64,000 nucleotides of DNA from positions 342,625 to 406,624 of the forward strand of contig NZ_CAJPVG010000003.1 of assembly GCF_905397375.1 (NCBI RefSeq), read 5' to 3'. The position numbers and the translations under genes are program-made. Source of the stretch: Ralstonia mannitolilytica (GTDB lineage: Bacteria > Pseudomonadota > Gammaproteobacteria > Burkholderiales > Burkholderiaceae). Of this stretch, positions 1 through 8,323 are shown one piece after another (positions within the stretch are counted from its first letter, which is position 1; every line of letters starts with the position of its first letter). The notes under the pieces are model-generated. The model had not been told where the DNA came from. It ran no database searches and was given only the letters and a program-made list of their open reading frames with translations.

Positions 1-577
1 CCATCGCCCAGCCGAGCAGCGTGAACGGCACCACCACGAAGAAGATCGAGCGCCAGCCAAACAGCTCCACCAGAAAGCCGCCCACGCTGGGGCCGACCGC
101 AGGCGCCAGCACCACGCCAAAACCGAACAGGCCGAACGCCTTGCCCTGCTCCCGCTCCGGAAACACGCGCAGGATCAGGATGTTGGGCAGCGGCTGCATG
201 ATGCCGGCGGCAACCCCCTCGACGACACGCATGGCGATCATCACGCCGTAGTTCGGCGACAGCCCGCCCGCCAGCCCGCCCACACCGAGCAGCACCAGCG
301 CGCCGATGAACGTGCGCCGCAACCCGAAGCGCAGCAGCAGCCAGGGCGTCAGCAGCATCGACAAGGTCATCGCAACCATGAAGCTCGCCGACACCCACTG
401 CGCCCGCTCCTGCCCGAGCACGAAATGACGGCTCAGGTCGGGAATGGCCACGTTGACGATGGTGGCCGAGATGACCGACGACACCGCACCCACCATCAGC
501 GTGAACAGCACGAGCCACTTGAAGCGCTCCCCGTGGCGCGCGCGCAGGGCCTCGAGCGTGGGCGTGAATGTCGTCAT
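1..577 (-). CDS. MFS transporter, DHA2 (EmrB/QacA) type, partial
   Basis: Inner-membrane drug:proton antiporter of the 14-TM DHA2 class; only the first 192 residues are in the window and the gene continues past the left edge. The start at 575-577 gives MTTFTPTLEALRARHG followed by a first membrane segment (WLVLFTLMVGAVSSVISATI) and the family motif around NVAIPDLSRHF. Later come RFGLRRTFIGALVLLG (motif A region), a segment with RVVEGVAAGIMQPLPN and the motif C region GVVLAPAVGPTVGGFLVE, then FGWRSIFFVVVP, which are hallmarks of EmrB-like efflux pumps. The substrate cannot be told. No EmrA-type partner is visible on the side that is present. Confidence 0.85.
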   Translation of the reverse strand, partial: MTTFTPTLEALRARHGERFKWLVLFTLMVGAVSSVISATIVNVAIPDLSRHFVLGQERAQWVSASFMVAMTLSMLLTPWLLLRFGLRRTFIGALVLLGVGGLAGGLSPNYGVMIAMRVVEGVAAGIMQPLPNILILRVFPEREQGKAFGLFGFGVVLAPAVGPSVGGFLVELFGWRSIFFVVVPFTLLGWAM

Positions 578-660
578 GGTCTCGTTCTGATGCTGTATGA
601 GACGACCAGGAAGGGATCAGCCCGACCTGCACATCCTCCATGCAGGGCCGGGGTGGCAGG

Positions 661-1158
661 TCAGCCGAGGCGGCCGGTGGCGGCGATCTCGCGGATGCGG
701 CGTACGGTGTCGATATCGGATTCGCGGTAGGCCGACTTGACGATCTCGGCATAGCGCGTATCGCCGCTCTCGTCCGCGTTGGGCAGCGTGGTGTCGTAGA
801 CGAACCGGATGAACGCCGCGTTGTTGTCGCCGGTTTCGATGGTCATGGTCAGGGAGCCGCCGGCGTGCTCGCCCGTGGCAGCCGTGGTGTACGTCACGCG
901 GGTATGCGGCTCCAGGGTCACACGATCCTGGATGCGCGCGCGGCCGTACACCAGTTCGCGCTCGACCCAGCCGTCGCCTTCGGCCGTGATGATGCATTCG
1001 TCCAGGCTTTCGACGAATTCCTTTTGCTCGCGCACCCGCAGCACCAGGCCTTGCCAGATCTGGTTGGGGGTCAGCGCGTCGATGAGGGGGTTCAGTGGAT
1101 CGTTGACTTCCACCAGGTGTTCAAAGCGCAAAGCAGCCTCCGCAAGATTTCTTGACAT
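661..1158 (-). CDS. SRPBCC / DUF1857 family protein
   Basis: 165-residue soluble protein of the DUF1857 (AtaL-like) branch of the START/SRPBCC fold. The diagnostic N-terminus is visible: FEHLVEVNDPLNPLIDALT, then QIWQGLVLRVREQKEFVESL, and a beta-rich remainder. The family is a ligand-binding fold with no established general function. I took the ATG at 1156-1158 (MSRNLAEAALRF); an ATG-like start ten codons upstream at 1188 is possible but adds residues not typical of the family. It is separated from aceB by a strong terminator, so it is probably its own transcript. Confidence 0.8.
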   Translation of the reverse strand: MSRNLAEAALRFEHLVEVNDPLNPLIDALTPNQIWQGLVLRVREQKEFVESLDECIITAEGDGWVERELVYGRARIQDRVTLEPHTRVTYTTAATGEHAGGSLTMTIETGDNNAAFIRFVYDTTLPNADESGDTRYAEIVKSAYRESDIDTVRRIREIAATGRLG

Positions 1159-1191
1159 TATCGCGCGGCTTGGCCCGCGCTGCGCCAAATG

Positions 1192-1226
1192 AAAAACGCC
1201 GGCGGGTTGCCCCGGCCGGCGTTTTT
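1192..1226 (-). terminator. Rho-independent terminator of aceB
   Basis: A 12-bp perfect inverted repeat (1192-1203 with 1215-1226) closes an 11-nt loop; on the minus strand the stem is rich in GC and ends in a run of five T. It lies 30 bp past the aceB stop and just upstream of the DUF1857 start. Confidence 0.8.
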
Positions 1227-1255
1227 CATCGCGATGCCTGAAGCGTCGCCTGGCT

Positions 1256-2836
1256 TCAGATTTCTTCGTAGAGCGGCAGCGTCAGGAATTCTGCAAAGTC
1301 TTCCGAGGTCGACATCTGTTCGAAGATTTCTGCCGCGCGGTCAAAATGCCCCACCGCGCCCGTCTCCTTCACCTTGGCCAACTCTTCGGGGATCAGCTTG
1401 CGGACGAGTTCGGCCGTGACCTTCGTGCCGTCTTCGAGCTTGCCCTTGGGCGAGCGGATCCACTGCCACACCTGCGAGCGCGAAATCTCGGCCGTGGCGG
1501 CGTCTTCCATCAGGTTGTGGATCGGCACGCAACCGTTGCCGGCCAGCCAGGCACCCAGGTAGTGGATGCCGACGTTGATGTTCATGCGCAGGCCGGCTTC
1601 GGTGATCGGCGTTTCGGGCTGGAAGTTCAGCAGGTCGGCGGCCTTCACGTCCACGTCCGGACGCTGCTTGTCGAACTGGTTCGGCTTGTCGCCCAGCACC
1701 GCCACGAACTCCTTCATGGCCGGCTCGACCAGGCCTGGGTGAGCCACCCAGCCGCCGTCGTAGCCGTCGGTCGCGTCGCGCTTCTTGTCGTTGATGATGC
1801 CCTGCATGGCGATGGCGTTCTTCTCCGGATCGTTCTTGATCGGGATCAGCGCGCTCATGCCGCCGATGGCCGGTGCACCGCGCTTGTGACAGGTCTTGAG
1901 CAGCAGCAGCGCGTAGGCACGCATGAACGGCGAGGTCATCGTCACCTTGGCGCGGTCGGCCAGGCAGAAGTTCTTGTCGACCTTGAACTTCTTGATGCAC
2001 GAGAAGATGTAGTCCCAGCGGCCGGCGTTCAGGCCAGCGCTGTGCTCGCGCAGTTCGTACAGGATTTCCTCCATCTCGAAGGCGGCGAGGATCGTCTCGA
2101 TCAGCACGGTGGCCTTGATTGTGCCTTGCGGCAGGCCGATCTCGTTCTGCGCCATCACGAAGATGTCGTTCCACAGGCGCGCTTCCAGATGGCTCTCCAT
2201 CTTCGGCAGGTAGAAGAACGGACCGGCGCCGCGGGCGATCTGCTCCTTGGCGTTGTGGAAGAAGAACAGCGCAAAGTCGAAGATGCCGCCGGAGACGCGC
2301 TCGCCGTCGACGGTCACGTGCTTCTCGTCGAGGTGCCAGCCGCGCGGACGCACCTGCAGCGTGGCGATCTTGTCGTTCAGCTTGTACGTCTTGCCGTTCG
2401 ATTCCAGCGTAAGCGTGCGACGCACGGCAGCCTTCAGGTTGACCTGGCCTTGCAGCTGGTTGTGCCAGTTCGGGGTGTTGGAATCCTCGAAGTCGGTCAT
2501 GTAGCTGTCCGCGCCCGAGTTGAACGCGTTGATGACCATCTTGGCATCGACCGGGCCGGTGATCTCCACCCGGCGGCAGTGCAGCGCGGGCGGGATCGGC
2601 GCAACCTTCCAGTCGCCCTCGCGGATGGCCTTCGTCTCGGGCAGGAAGTCCGGGCGCTCGCCGGCGTCCAGGCGCTTGGCGCGCTCGACACGCGCAGCCA
2701 GCAGCTCTTTGCGGCGCGGCTGGAAGGCACGGTGCAGCTTGGCGACCAGCGCCAGTGCTTCAGGGGTCAGAATGTCTTCGTAGGCCGGAAGGATCTCGGC
2801 CTTGATCTCCATGCCTTGGGGCAGCGTGAGCGCCAT
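1256..2836 (-). CDS. aceB: malate synthase A
   Basis: 526-residue cytosolic enzyme of the glyoxylate shunt: glyoxylate + acetyl-CoA + water to malate + CoA. It carries the malate synthase signature REHSAGLNAGRWDYIF and the C-terminal block GCVPIHNLMEDAATAEISRS with the catalytic Asp region. Length agrees with the A isoform (about 530 residues) rather than the 720-residue G form. The start at 2834-2836 (MALTLPQGMEIKAEIL) matches the usual N-terminus; the open frame extends further upstream without homology. The shunt partner aceA is 2.8 kb away on the same strand but in a separate unit, with a LysR regulator between them. Growth on acetate or fatty acids is the expected use. Confidence 0.96.
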   Translation of the reverse strand: MALTLPQGMEIKAEILPAYEDILTPEALALVAKLHRAFQPRRKELLAARVERAKRLDAGERPDFLPETKAIREGDWKVAPIPPALHCRRVEITGPVDAKMVINAFNSGADSYMTDFEDSNTPNWHNQLQGQVNLKAAVRRTLTLESNGKTYKLNDKIATLQVRPRGWHLDEKHVTVDGERVSGGIFDFALFFFHNAKEQIARGAGPFFYLPKMESHLEARLWNDIFVMAQNEIGLPQGTIKATVLIETILAAFEMEEILYELREHSAGLNAGRWDYIFSCIKKFKVDKNFCLADRAKVTMTSPFMRAYALLLLKTCHKRGAPAIGGMSALIPIKNDPEKNAIAMQGIINDKKRDATDGYDGGWVAHPGLVEPAMKEFVAVLGDKPNQFDKQRPDVDVKAADLLNFQPETPITEAGLRMNINVGIHYLGAWLAGNGCVPIHNLMEDAATAEISRSQVWQWIRSPKGKLEDGTKVTAELVRKLIPEELAKVKETGAVGHFDRAAEIFEQMSTSEDFAEFLTLPLYEEI

Positions 2837-2909
2837 GGTTGTTCTCCAGAGGATGATGTGAGGGTTGAACGGGTTCGGTCCTATGGCTGGACCGATGAAA
2901 TGCAATGCC

Positions 2910-3608
2910 TTACGTCGCTTGTGTTGCCTGCACGAACTGCAGCAGATCGCGCATGTCGTGGCCCGCCGCAGTGGGCGCCACGTCGAGCGCCTCGGGCGGA
3001 TGCCCCAGGCGATTGATCCAGAACGTCTTGAAGCCGTACCACGTCGCGCCGCAGGCATCCCAGCCATTGGACGAGACAAACAGAATCTGTTCCGCCGGCA
3101 CACCAAACGCTTGTGGCGCCAGCGCGTAGGCTTGCGGCGCGGTCTTGTAGAGCTTGACCGCATCGACCGACAGCACGTGATCGAACAGCCCGGACATGCC
3201 GGCACTCTTCACGGCAATGTCAAGCATCTGGGGGTTGCCGTTGGAGAGGATGCCCAGCGGCAAGCCCATCTCGCGCAGGCGGCGCAGCGCAGGCACGTTC
3301 TCGGGAAACGCCGACAGGCACGCATATTCGCGCATCAGCGTGGCCTCGTCGTGGGCGGAAAGCTCGACGCCCAGGCGGGCCGCGGCGTAGCGCAGCGCGT
3401 CGACGGTGATGTCCCAGAACGGCTTGTAATGCTCGCCCGAGGGGCCGGCCAGCGAGCGGATGCGGGTGTAGTCGATCTGCTTGTCGCGCCAGAGGACCGA
3501 CAGCGCCTCGCCCTTGCCGGCAAAGAGCTGCTCGGCGCGTGCCGCCACCGAATACACGTCGAACAACGTGCCATAGGCGTCGAAGACCACCGCGCGAATC
3601 GAACTCAT
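2910..3608 (-). CDS. haloacid dehalogenase, type II (HAD superfamily)
   Basis: 232-residue HAD hydrolase of the L-2-haloacid dehalogenase family. Motif I is FDAYGTLFDVYS with nucleophile Asp10; motif II is ILSNGNP; motif III Lys is in AVKLYKTAPQAY; and the type II-specific FVSSNGWDACGATW (Ser-Ser-Asn...Asp) is intact, so hydrolysis of 2-halocarboxylates to 2-hydroxyacids is plausible. Many chromosomal members have unknown natural substrates. It is 73 bp upstream of aceB on the same strand and may share its transcript; the product of chloroacetate dehalogenation, glycolate, would feed towards glyoxylate, which makes the pairing suggestive but unproven. Confidence 0.87.
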   Translation of the reverse strand: MSSIRAVVFDAYGTLFDVYSVAARAEQLFAGKGEALSVLWRDKQIDYTRIRSLAGPSGEHYKPFWDITVDALRYAAARLGVELSAHDEATLMREYACLSAFPENVPALRRLREMGLPLGILSNGNPQMLDIAVKSAGMSGLFDHVLSVDAVKLYKTAPQAYALAPQAFGVPAEQILFVSSNGWDACGATWYGFKTFWINRLGHPPEALDVAPTAAGHDMRDLLQFVQATQAT

Positions 3609-3820
3609 GCCTCAGCTCCACGGACCCGAAGGCCGGTACTCCGCGCGTTCCGCTCTGCAGAATGCTTCTCCGACCTTCGCAACGAGGGCCATTCTAGAAA
3701 AGGTGACGCGCTGCACAAAGACGCCAACGGTCACTTGATCTTTAACTTTTACCCGACGAATGGCGAGTGATAACCTTTATATTCGTCACAATCCCGCAGC
3801 ACGCGGTATAAGCATCGGCC

Positions 3821-4750
3821 ATGGATCATTTCAAGCAGCTCGAAACGTTTGTCGCCGTGGCCACGCGCGGCAGCCTGTCTGCCGCGGCCGCCGCCGAGGG
3901 CGTCGCGCCCGCCATCATCGGGCGCCGCATCGACGCGCTCGAAGAGCGCCTGGGCGTGAAGCTCCTCGTACGCACGACGCGGCGCATCACCCTCACTTTC
4001 GAGGGCTCGGCGTTCCTGGAAGACTGCCAGCGCATCCTCAATGACCTGCACAACGCCGAGGCCAGCGTGTCGGCGGGCGGCGTGAAGGCGAGCGGCCATC
4101 TGCGCGTGACGGCTCCGGCGGGCTTCGGCCGCCGCCATGTCGCGCCGATGGTGCCCGACTTCATTGCGTCGCATCCGGACGTGTCGATGACGCTGGACCT
4201 GGGCGACCGCGTGGTGGATCTCGTCAACGAGGGCTTCGATTGCGCCATCCGCCTCGGGGACCTGCCGGACTCCAGCCTCGTTTCGATCCGCCTGTGGGAA
4301 AACCGCCGCGTGGTGGTGGCCGCGCCGAGCTACCTCGAGCGCCGCGGTGTACCGACGCAGGTCGAGCAGCTTTCCGCCCACAACTGCCTGGCCTTCGGGG
4401 CCAGCGCCAACGTGCAGCGCGGCTGGGTGTTCCAGCAAGGCGGCAAGGCCATCACCGTGAAAGTCTCGGGCACCATGGAATGCACCGACGGCGCGGTGCT
4501 GCGCGAGTGGTGCCTGCAGGGCCACGGGCTGGCCTGGCGCTCGTGGTGGGAGGTCGGGCACGACATCGCCACGGGCAAGCTGGTGACGGTGCTCGACGCC
4601 TTCGAGGCGCCGCCGATCGGCATCCACGCGGTGTTTCCGCAGCGCAAGCACCTGCCGTTGCGGGTGCGGCTCTTCATCGATTTCCTCAAGAACACGTACG
4701 GCAACCCGGCCTACTGGCGCCGCGCCGACGCGCTGATCGGCATGGATTAG
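3821..4750 (+). CDS. LysR family transcriptional regulator
   Basis: 309-residue LTTR. The N-terminal winged HTH is clear (MDHFKQLETFVAVATRGSLS, then AIIGRRIDALEERLGVKLLV), followed by a substrate-binding domain from about residue 90. It is transcribed divergently from the HAD-aceB pair across a 212-bp intergenic region, the usual position of an LTTR controlling its neighbour, so regulation of the dehalogenase and aceB is inferred. The effector is unknown. The ORFs overlapping it in other frames are artefacts of high GC. Confidence 0.9.
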   Translation: MDHFKQLETFVAVATRGSLSAAAAAEGVAPAIIGRRIDALEERLGVKLLVRTTRRITLTFEGSAFLEDCQRILNDLHNAEASVSAGGVKASGHLRVTAPAGFGRRHVAPMVPDFIASHPDVSMTLDLGDRVVDLVNEGFDCAIRLGDLPDSSLVSIRLWENRRVVVAAPSYLERRGVPTQVEQLSAHNCLAFGASANVQRGWVFQQGGKAITVKVSGTMECTDGAVLREWCLQGHGLAWRSWWEVGHDIATGKLVTVLDAFEAPPIGIHAVFPQRKHLPLRVRLFIDFLKNTYGNPAYWRRADALIGMD

Positions 4751-4833
4751 CGATCACCCTGAGTGGGTGGAACCGCTCGTGCGGCCTACAATCAAGACAA
4801 GACCCTCTTTCGCACCCTCACTCCGGAGGCCGC

Positions 4834-5268
4834 ATGTTCCAGCACATCCTCATCCCGACCGATGGTTCTGAGCTGTCGCGCAAGGCGGTGGCGGGCGCGC
4901 TCGACTTTGCCAAGACCCTGGGCGCGCGCCTGACGGCATACACGTGTCTCGAGGAGTATCCGTACACGCCCTTCTCCGAGATCGTCGTGGAGACGCCGCA
5001 GGCGTTCAAGGAGCGGGTCGAAGCGCAGGCGCGCGTGGTCCTCAAGGACGTCGAGGACGCCGCCCGCAGCGCCGGCATCGAGTGCGACACCGACATGAGC
5101 TGCTTCCCGGTGCCCTACATGGGCATCATCGACGCGGCCGAACGCCATGGCTGCGACGTCATCTTCATGGCCTCGCACGGGCGGCGCGGGCTGGCCGGCC
5201 TGCTGCTCGGCAGCGAGACGCAGAAGGTGCTGACCCATACCGAAATCCCGGTAATCGTGTACCGCTGA
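4834..5268 (+). CDS. universal stress protein, UspA family
   Basis: 144-residue cytosolic USP with the start MFQHILIPTDGSELSRKAV and a C-terminal block MASHGRRGLAGLLLGSETQ. The usual ATP-binding pattern G-x2-G-x9-G-S/T is present except that its first Gly is Ala here, so nucleotide binding is likely but not certain. A GGAGG-like ribosome site (ccggagg) sits 5-6 nt before the ATG. It is monocistronic, ending in a strong terminator 25 bp downstream. Confidence 0.9.
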   Translation: MFQHILIPTDGSELSRKAVAGALDFAKTLGARLTAYTCLEEYPYTPFSEIVVETPQAFKERVEAQARVVLKDVEDAARSAGIECDTDMSCFPVPYMGIIDAAERHGCDVIFMASHGRRGLAGLLLGSETQKVLTHTEIPVIVYR

Positions 5269-5292
5269 GAGCCGCTCGGGCCCATGCCGCAC

Positions 5293-5318
5293 AGCCGTCC
5301 TTGGGGACGGCTTTTTTT
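5293..5318 (+). terminator. Rho-independent terminator of the uspA-like gene
   Basis: Eight-bp stem (5293-5300 with 5305-5312), 4-nt loop ttgg, followed by seven T on the plus strand. Confidence 0.85.
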
Positions 5319-5398
5319 CTCCACGCGCGAGGCGGTCTCACGCACGTGCCTGATCATCACGCTCTACGACCGCCCCGGCCCGCCCGCATGCCCCGAAC

Positions 5399-5554
5399 AT
5401 GAGCACGACACGCTCACAGAAGCCCGCGACCCGCAACGTCGAGCGCGCACACGACCTGATGCGCGAGCATTTCCAGCACATCGAGCAGTCGCTGGACCTG
5501 CATGCGACGCCCACGTCGGCACTCGACCTCGAATCGATTTTCAAGCGCACATAA
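5399..5554 (+). CDS. small hypothetical protein, 51 aa
   Basis: Short open frame beginning MSTTRSQKPATRNVERAHDL and ending in LDLESIFKRT. The composition is polar and helix-prone (ERAHDLMREHFQHIEQSLDL), unlike the proline/arginine-rich nonsense of shadow frames. I do not recognise a family. It has no obvious ribosome site and lies between two terminators; its TAA is embedded in the A-run that forms the tail of the aceA terminator on the other strand. Possible real small protein, or a chance frame. Confidence 0.45.
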   Translation: MSTTRSQKPATRNVERAHDLMREHFQHIEQSLDLHATPTSALDLESIFKRT

Positions 5555-5584
5555 AAAAAACCGCGCCACTCACTGGGGCGCGGT
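5553..5584 (-). terminator. Rho-independent terminator of aceA
   Basis: Eight-bp stem (5560-5567 with 5577-5584) with a run of eight T on the minus strand (A-run 5553-5560). It lies about 65 bp after the aceA stop. Confidence 0.85.
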
Positions 5585-5650
5585 CCGAGCGGCCGGCGTG
5601 TGGTCAGCACACCGGCCCAGGTGACCTGGATGCCGGATGCGTCGGCAACC

Positions 5651-6955
<1,305 letters not shown>

Positions 6956-7067
6956 CACACTCTCCTTTTTGATCGCATCCATCAAATAAAAACTGGGGTA
7001 ACTCTCACTCGTCGCCTAGAGCCGCCGGCGCCTTTTTGGGGTGCCGCTGGGTGGCTCAAGTCATATG

Positions 7068-7108
7068 TCTTATATAAGAGTGTAGGGAAGCCCGGTGCAG
7101 CGCAACAA
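7068..7108 (-). promoter_or_regulatory. candidate aceA promoter with overlapping palindromic operator
   Basis: On the minus strand a TTGTTG box (7103-7108) and a TACACT box (7079-7084) are 18 bp apart, and immediately downstream lies a perfect 12-bp palindrome, tcttatataaga (7068-7079), overlapping the expected start point. This layout suits a repressor site. The region from 6956 to 7348 holds no gene that I can support; open frames there are low-quality. Confidence 0.45.
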
Positions 7109-7302
7109 GTAGAACTTTGTCTTGCGTAAAAGTTTTTATTCCTTATTTTTCATATAGTTATGCGCCATATTTCGGGATGCGGAAAGATTTTTCCTATCAT
7201 GAAAGACAGCGATGGTGCTGTGCGGCGCGCAATTTTTGCGGACCAAAACGACTTTCCGCATTATGAAACACCTCGACTTCCGCCCGACGCATCGCCGCCC
7301 CC

Positions 7303-7328
7303 AAAAAAACGCCGCAACAGCGGCGTTT
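7303..7328 (-). terminator. Rho-independent terminator of the GGCT-rraA-ThDP unit
   Basis: Eight-bp stem (7307-7314 with 7321-7328) and a seven-T run on the minus strand (A-run 7303-7309), 20 bp after the stop of the GGCT-like gene. Confidence 0.85.
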
Positions 7329-7348
7329 CCTGGGCACAAGGAGGGGGA

Positions 7349-7792
7349 TCACTCACGGGCCAGCCGATGCGCCACCCAATCCCCGCCTGTAATGACGGGC
7401 CGCCCAGCGACATGCTGCGCGCTCACCGGATACACGATGCAGTCGACGGTGCTGCCTCCAAGCACGACCGCATGGTTCTCGCGCACAAACAGCGCATCGC
7501 CGCCGGGGTAGACCTCTTCGATCTCGTCCAGCACGGGGACGAGCGCGGCATCGATGCGATAGATATCGCCGCGCACGGCGGTGCCGGTCGGGTCGAGCAC
7601 CAGGCCGGGGTACGCGCCGAAATCGTACAGACGGCCGTGCAAGCTGGCGGACCCCAGCAGTTCAGGCTCGGGGATGCCGCGTGCGGCGGCGGCCACGCGC
7701 AGGTCGTTGGCCTCGCCGGCGCGCAACGTGCCGTAGACGAAGACATGGATGAGGCCGGGGTTGGACACCGGAAGGTTCATTGGCTGGCTCAT
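7349..7792 (-). CDS. gamma-glutamylcyclotransferase-family protein
   Basis: 147-residue protein of the GGCT/AIG2-like fold. It has the substrate-loop motif VYGTLRAG (residues 19-26) and an acidic pair in LDEIEEVYPG where Glu90 is in the position of the catalytic acid. Biochemical activity in this branch is usually unassigned (gamma-glutamylamine cyclotransferase-like). Its start overlaps the stop of the RraA-like gene by 4 bp, so the two are translationally coupled. Confidence 0.85.
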   Translation of the reverse strand: MSQPMNLPVSNPGLIHVFVYGTLRAGEANDLRVAAAARGIPEPELLGSASLHGRLYDFGAYPGLVLDPTGTAVRGDIYRIDAALVPVLDEIEEVYPGGDALFVRENHAVVLGGSTVDCIVYPVSAQHVAGRPVITGGDWVAHRLARE

Positions 7793-8286
7793 GCGAGTTT
7801 GTCCTGCGAAACCAGCACGCCGTCTTCATCGGCATAGATCCACTCGCCCGACTGGATGTACGCGCCGGGCATCTGCACGCCCACCTCGCGCTGGCCAGCG
7901 TTCTTCTTGATACTCTTGCGCGGGTGCACGGCCAGGGCGTGGATGCCGACGTTGCACTCCGCCAGCTCGCGGGTATCGCGCACGCAGCCGTTGACGAGAA
8001 TGCCTTCCCAGCCGTTCTCCTCGGCCAGCTTGCCGAGGTTGCCACCCACCAGCGCGCAGCGCAGCGAGCCGCCGCCGTCGATCACCAGCACGCGGCCGGC
8101 CCCCTGCTCTTCAAGCGCGGCACGCACCAGGCCGTTGTCTTCAAACACCTTGAGCGTGGAAGCAGGGCCCGCAAACGCGGCGCGCTTGCCAAAGCTGCGG
8201 AACACCGGCGTGAGCACGCGCAGGCTTCCGTAGATGAGCTTGTCTTCGTGCAGGTCGCACAGGTCGGTCACTGGGATCATCGTCAT
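7789..8286 (-). CDS. rraA: RraA family protein (HMG/oxaloacetate aldolase or RNase E regulator homologue)
   Basis: 165-residue protein with the RraA fold: VTDLCDLHEDKL at the N-terminus, GGGSLRCALVGGNLGKLAEE (substrate loop) and GCVRDTRELAE, where the Arg-Asp pair is the active-site pair of class II 4-hydroxy-4-methyl-2-oxoglutarate aldolases. Homologues are named both as inhibitors of RNase E and as aldolases; sequence alone does not decide, and position beside a ThDP enzyme favours a metabolic role. The ATG at 8284-8286 is used; a second Met two codons later is equally possible. Confidence 0.87.
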   Translation of the reverse strand: MTMIPVTDLCDLHEDKLIYGSLRVLTPVFRSFGKRAAFAGPASTLKVFEDNGLVRAALEEQGAGRVLVIDGGGSLRCALVGGNLGKLAEENGWEGILVNGCVRDTRELAECNVGIHALAVHPRKSIKKNAGQREVGVQMPGAYIQSGEWIYADEDGVLVSQDKLA

Positions 8287-8323
8287 GGCAAATGGGATGT
8301 GAAAGGCGTTGGCGAATGCGGGT

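Noticed and set aside
1346..3016. Long open frame on the plus strand opposite aceB and the HAD gene
   Set aside because: Its product is His/Arg/Leu-rich with no family resemblance; it mirrors the codon structure of the highly GC-rich real genes on the other strand. The same applies to long frames opposite clpB (26761-28266), dnaB (52396-53673), arnT (38699-40549) and alaA (36827-38338).
7136..7339. Open frame on the minus strand upstream of aceA
   Set aside because: Cys/Trp/Arg-rich residues, no ribosome site, and the frame crosses the terminator of the next unit.
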